The notes under the pieces: generated by a model
Seen by the model: the letters and a program-made list of their open reading frames with translations, nothing else
The model's database searches: none
Told to the model about the DNA's origin: nothing
Position numbers and translations under genes: made by a program
In this document: piece after piece, positions 61,333 to 64,000 of the stretch
How positions within the stretch are numbered: position 1 is the stretch's first letter
How the letters are laid out: the number at the start of each line of letters is the position of its first letter
NCBI GenBank assembly: GCA_036960175.1
Contig: JBALWH010000020.1
Location: 8,141 to 72,140 of the forward strand
Direction: 5' to 3'
DNA: 64,000 nucleotides
Source: Motiliproteus sp036960175
GTDB taxonomy: Bacteria > Pseudomonadota > Gammaproteobacteria > Pseudomonadales > Balneatricaceae

Positions 61333-63387
61333 ATGCAGAAACTGAGACAGAATTTAAATATTGTTTTTATCGGCGTTTCGACCACAGACTCGGAGCCCTT
61401 TATTTCTCTGCTGCGTTCTGCCCGACTGGCCCCAAGGGCTGAGCTTGCTGACTCTGAAAAGTCTCTGGAACAGCTACTCAAGACACGTCAGTGGGACATT
61501 ATTATCTACGCCCAAACCACTGACATAAGCTTTACCCATCTCAGCAAACTGCTCAAAGCATTAAACAAAGATATTCCCGTTATTATACTGGCCCCAGATC
61601 ATTCATCCGAACACGCGATTTCCGGCCTTAAAGAAAAAGCCAGCGCCGTGGTTCCTCTCGATGAAAAAGAACTGTTAGTACTAACCATCAGAAGAGAACT
61701 CTATCACCTGGAAAATCGCAGGCGCCGCAGACAATCCGAGTTTCACTTGCTTGAAGCGGAGAAGCGATGCCGAGACCTACTGCAGTCATCCAACGAAGCC
61801 ATTGGATTTCTTAATAAAGAAAATCAGTTTATCTTTCTAAACCCCACATTCCTTGAATTAACCGGTTTTGAAAACGGCAACGATCTTCTCGGCGCCTCTG
61901 TAACAGAACTGACAGAAGCCAACGAAAGACCAAAGCTAGAGCAAATACTCGCGAACTATCAAAGAGATACCGGCATAGAACAGGAAGGCGAGTTACAGGT
62001 CACGCGCAAAGACGCAAGTCAATTTACCGGTAACATAACGTTCAAGTGCTCTCGCTTTGAACGCACTCCTTGTACCGAGGTTACACTATCCACGCCTGAC
62101 AGCACCGACATCGACGCTATTGCCGAAAAAGACCTCCTCACCGGCTTAAAGAATCAAGTATATCTAGCTAAGCGCTTGGAGCGGGCCACCCAAGCCGCCG
62201 TCCGAGGCAGCTCCGCGTCCAACCTACTGTTTATCAATTTGGACAACTTCACGTCAATCAAGGCCGAGGCAGGCGTCAACGGCGCTGATGCAGTCGTTCG
62301 TGATATAGCTGAAATATTAAAAACTATTGTCAACCGCGTTCACGTATTGACCCGCTACAATCTAGACGCCTTCACTATAATTTTCTCCGACGCTGACACT
62401 AACAAAGCAGTGACATTAGCCGAAACGATCTGTAAAGCCGTAGAAGCGAATCTAACTAAAGCCTCCGGCATGAATATCCAGACCACCTGCAGCATCGGTA
62501 TCACTCCGATTACGGCAGATTCTGTCGGCCCTGACGATATATTAAAGCTGTCCCAAATAGCAGCAGAAGCAGTACGCAGCAAGAACCAAAGAGGCAATGG
62601 CGTCAACCTTCTAATCCCAGAAGAACAAGAGGAGGAAGAAGGCCTGTCCATCAAAAAGCTGCGTCAAGCCATTCAAGAGAGCAGCCTGAAGCTACTATTT
62701 CAGCCTGTGGTCAGCCTCAAGGGAGAGCACGACAGCATTTATGAGGTACTGCTGCGCCTGATAGACAAGAACGAAAAGGAAGTCTCTCCGAACATGTTTC
62801 TGACCATGCTCGATCATGCGGAAGTAAGTATTGAGCTAGACCGGTGGGTAATAGCAGACAGCATCAGGCAGCTTGCCGAAGAACGCGAGAAGGGCAATAA
62901 CAACCGCCTCTTTATCAACATCACCGGTCGCTCTTTGGAAGACACATCACTCTTGCAATGGATCTCCGGTCGGCTGCAAGAGTACGACGTGCCCGGCAAC
63001 AGCCTGATATTCCAGTTCAGCGAATCCGACGCATCCAGCTATATCAAATATGCGAATATCTTCGCCCAAGGACTCGTGCAACTTCATGCTAGCGCGTGCA
63101 TCAAGCACTACGGTAGCTCCATTGATTCTGAAAACGTGCTGCGACACGTCCCGGCAGAATACGTCAAACTGGACGGTTCCTTCGTTCAGGAGCTTTCAGA
63201 CCCAGAAAAACACGAGGCCTTCGATAAACTGATCGAACCTTTACGCCTCAATGGAAAACATATCGTTGCCCCTTTGGTTGAGGGCACCAATGTAATGAGC
63301 AAACTCTGGAAGTCTGGAACTCACTACATTCAGGGATTTTATCTGCAGGCACCCAGGGACTGCATGGACTACGACTTTTTCCACTAA
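61333..63387 (+). CDS. fimX: FimX-like c-di-GMP receptor (REC-PAS-GGDEF-EAL, degenerate)
   Basis: A 684-residue multidomain protein, close to the 691 of Pseudomonas FimX. A degenerate receiver domain (about 1-120) is followed by PAS (140-250), a GGDEF domain whose site is NLDAF at 343-347, and an EAL domain with EVL at 471-473. Both catalytic motifs are altered, so it likely binds c-di-GMP rather than making or breaking it, and may regulate type IV pilus motility. No pilus genes are in the window. A strong terminator follows. Confidence 0.82.
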   Translation: MQKLRQNLNIVFIGVSTTDSEPFISLLRSARLAPRAELADSEKSLEQLLKTRQWDIIIYAQTTDISFTHLSKLLKALNKDIPVIILAPDHSSEHAISGLKEKASAVVPLDEKELLVLTIRRELYHLENRRRRRQSEFHLLEAEKRCRDLLQSSNEAIGFLNKENQFIFLNPTFLELTGFENGNDLLGASVTELTEANERPKLEQILANYQRDTGIEQEGELQVTRKDASQFTGNITFKCSRFERTPCTEVTLSTPDSTDIDAIAEKDLLTGLKNQVYLAKRLERATQAAVRGSSASNLLFINLDNFTSIKAEAGVNGADAVVRDIAEILKTIVNRVHVLTRYNLDAFTIIFSDADTNKAVTLAETICKAVEANLTKASGMNIQTTCSIGITPITADSVGPDDILKLSQIAAEAVRSKNQRGNGVNLLIPEEQEEEEGLSIKKLRQAIQESSLKLLFQPVVSLKGEHDSIYEVLLRLIDKNEKEVSPNMFLTMLDHAEVSIELDRWVIADSIRQLAEEREKGNNNRLFINITGRSLEDTSLLQWISGRLQEYDVPGNSLIFQFSESDASSYIKYANIFAQGLVQLHASACIKHYGSSIDSENVLRHVPAEYVKLDGSFVQELSDPEKHEAFDKLIEPLRLNGKHIVAPLVEGTNVMSKLWKSGTHYIQGFYLQAPRDCMDYDFFH

Positions 63388-63390
63388 ACC

Positions 63391-63412
63391 AAGAGGCTTC
63401 GGCTTCTTTTTC
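63391..63412 (+). terminator. Rho-independent terminator of fimX
   Basis: AAGAGGC, loop TTCG, GCTTCTT and a T run, four bases after the stop codon. The TTCG tetraloop makes it very stable. Confidence 0.85.
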
Positions 63413-63538
63413 TAGCGCACAAACGCCCCTGACCCTTCGCCAACTAGCCTTTCTTTCCTCATCCAGGACGGCAGTTTAACTGCCCATAGTGCAATCGCGC
63501 TGAGAGCGTTTATTCCGCACAACTTCTGGTTTTTCCAT

Positions 63539-63572
63539 AAAAAAAGGCCGCCCCAGCAGGGACGGCCTTTAA
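63539..63572 (-). terminator. Rho-independent terminator of tuf
   Basis: AAAGGCCG and CGGCCTTT arms with paired CCC/GGG inside and, on the minus strand, a long T tract. It lies about 45 bp after the tuf stop. Confidence 0.88.
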
Positions 63573-63617
63573 TATGTTCGCTGGCTAACTAAATTAGCCA
63601 GGACACTGTATCAAAGA

Positions 63618-64000
63618 TTAAGCGATAACCTTAGCTACAACACCAGCACCAACAGTACGACCACCTTCGCGAATCGCGAAACGCAGGCCTTCATCCATGG
63701 CGATAGGGTTGATCAACTCAACGGTCATCTGGATGTTATCACCAGGCATAACCATTTCAACGCCTTCAGGCAGCTCACAAGCACCGGTTACGTCAGTAGT
63801 ACGGAAATAGAACTGAGGACGGTAGCCTTTGAAGAAAGGAGTGTGACGTCCGCCTTCATCTTTGCCCAGCACATAAACTTCAGCTTCGAACGTGGTGTGA
63901 GGAGTGATAGAACCTGGAGCAGCCAGAACCTGACCACGCTCAACGTCTTCACGCTTAGTACCACGCAGAAGAACACCACAGTTCTCACCGGCACGACCTT
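63618..64000 (-). CDS. tuf: Elongation factor Tu, C-terminal part (5' end outside window)
   Basis: About 127 codons of the EF-Tu C-terminus are present, from GRAGENCGVLLRGTKREDVE through HTPFFKGYRPQFYFRTTDVT to GRTVGAGVVAKVIA and the stop. The gene runs off the right edge of the window. It delivers aminoacyl-tRNA to the ribosome. Confidence 0.97.
   Translation of the reverse strand, partial: GRAGENCGVLLRGTKREDVERGQVLAAPGSITPHTTFEAEVYVLGKDEGGRHTPFFKGYRPQFYFRTTDVTGACELPEGVEMVMPGDNIQMTVELINPIAMDEGLRFAIREGGRTVGAGVVAKVIA

Noticed and set aside
1..64000. CRISPR arrays, insertion sequences, phage genes, integrases
   Set aside because: None was seen; repeats present are the AEC copy, short palindromes and tRNA copies only.

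Overview
This 64 kb window comes from the chromosome of a marine gammaproteobacterium, most likely an Oceanospirillales-type organism. The evidence is the conserved hemA-prfA-prmC-moeB and lolB-tRNA-Gln-prs-rplY-pth-ychF synteny, luxS, a FimX-like protein, and a large set of genes for algal organosulfonates. The species cannot be fixed from the sequence alone.

Positions ~1650-33900 look like an inserted catabolic island. It contains what appears to be a complete route for 2,3-dihydroxypropane-1-sulfonate (DHPS) and 3-sulfolactate. The DHPS module (9950-18237) has a TRAP transporter, HpsN (HisD family), two further DHPS dehydrogenases (HpsO, HpsP) and a LacI-type regulator. The sulfolactate module (22379-29176) has a tripartite tricarboxylate-type transporter, SlcC, ComC and the sulfo-lyase SuyAB, which releases pyruvate and sulfite. 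SoeABC (3157-7907) would oxidise the sulfite at the membrane and a SulP permease (30132-31922) could move the sulfate. A PntAB transhydrogenase lies inside the island and may supply NADPH to ComC. Two paralogous GntR/UTRA regulators have nearly identical DNA-binding domains, and the same palindromic element lies upstream of both soeA and suyA. The DHPS operon has two perfect or near-perfect LacI-type operators placed over its promoter.

The island shows recombination scars. It lies between an intact AEC-family transporter gene (684-1631) and a decayed ~270 bp copy of that gene's 3' end (33896-34168). Degenerate copies of gene tails also lie just downstream of soeC and suyA.

From 34.2 to 48.8 kb are a thioesterase, an ankyrin protein, an unusual histidine kinase with a CdaR-like input domain, a DyP peroxidase with a heme-monooxygenase-like partner, a lipoprotein, an FAD-linked hydroxyacid dehydrogenase, a TauE/SafE transporter and a carbonic anhydrase. 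A tightly overlapping minus-strand operon follows, running from assimilatory sulfite reductase through DUF934 and a tiny membrane protein to CcoG and NorE/NorF-like proteins; a MocR-type regulator is divergent from it.

From 48.9 to 64 kb the content is mostly housekeeping: PhnA, LuxS, a CoA-binding protein, MoeB, PrmC, RF1, HemA, a TPR lipoprotein, LolB, Prs, bL25, Pth, YchF, two identical tRNA-Gln genes, tRNA-Met, two decayed tRNA copies, a FimX-like c-di-GMP protein and the 3' end of tuf. The ispE gene that usually sits between lolB and the tRNA-Gln gene is absent from that place.
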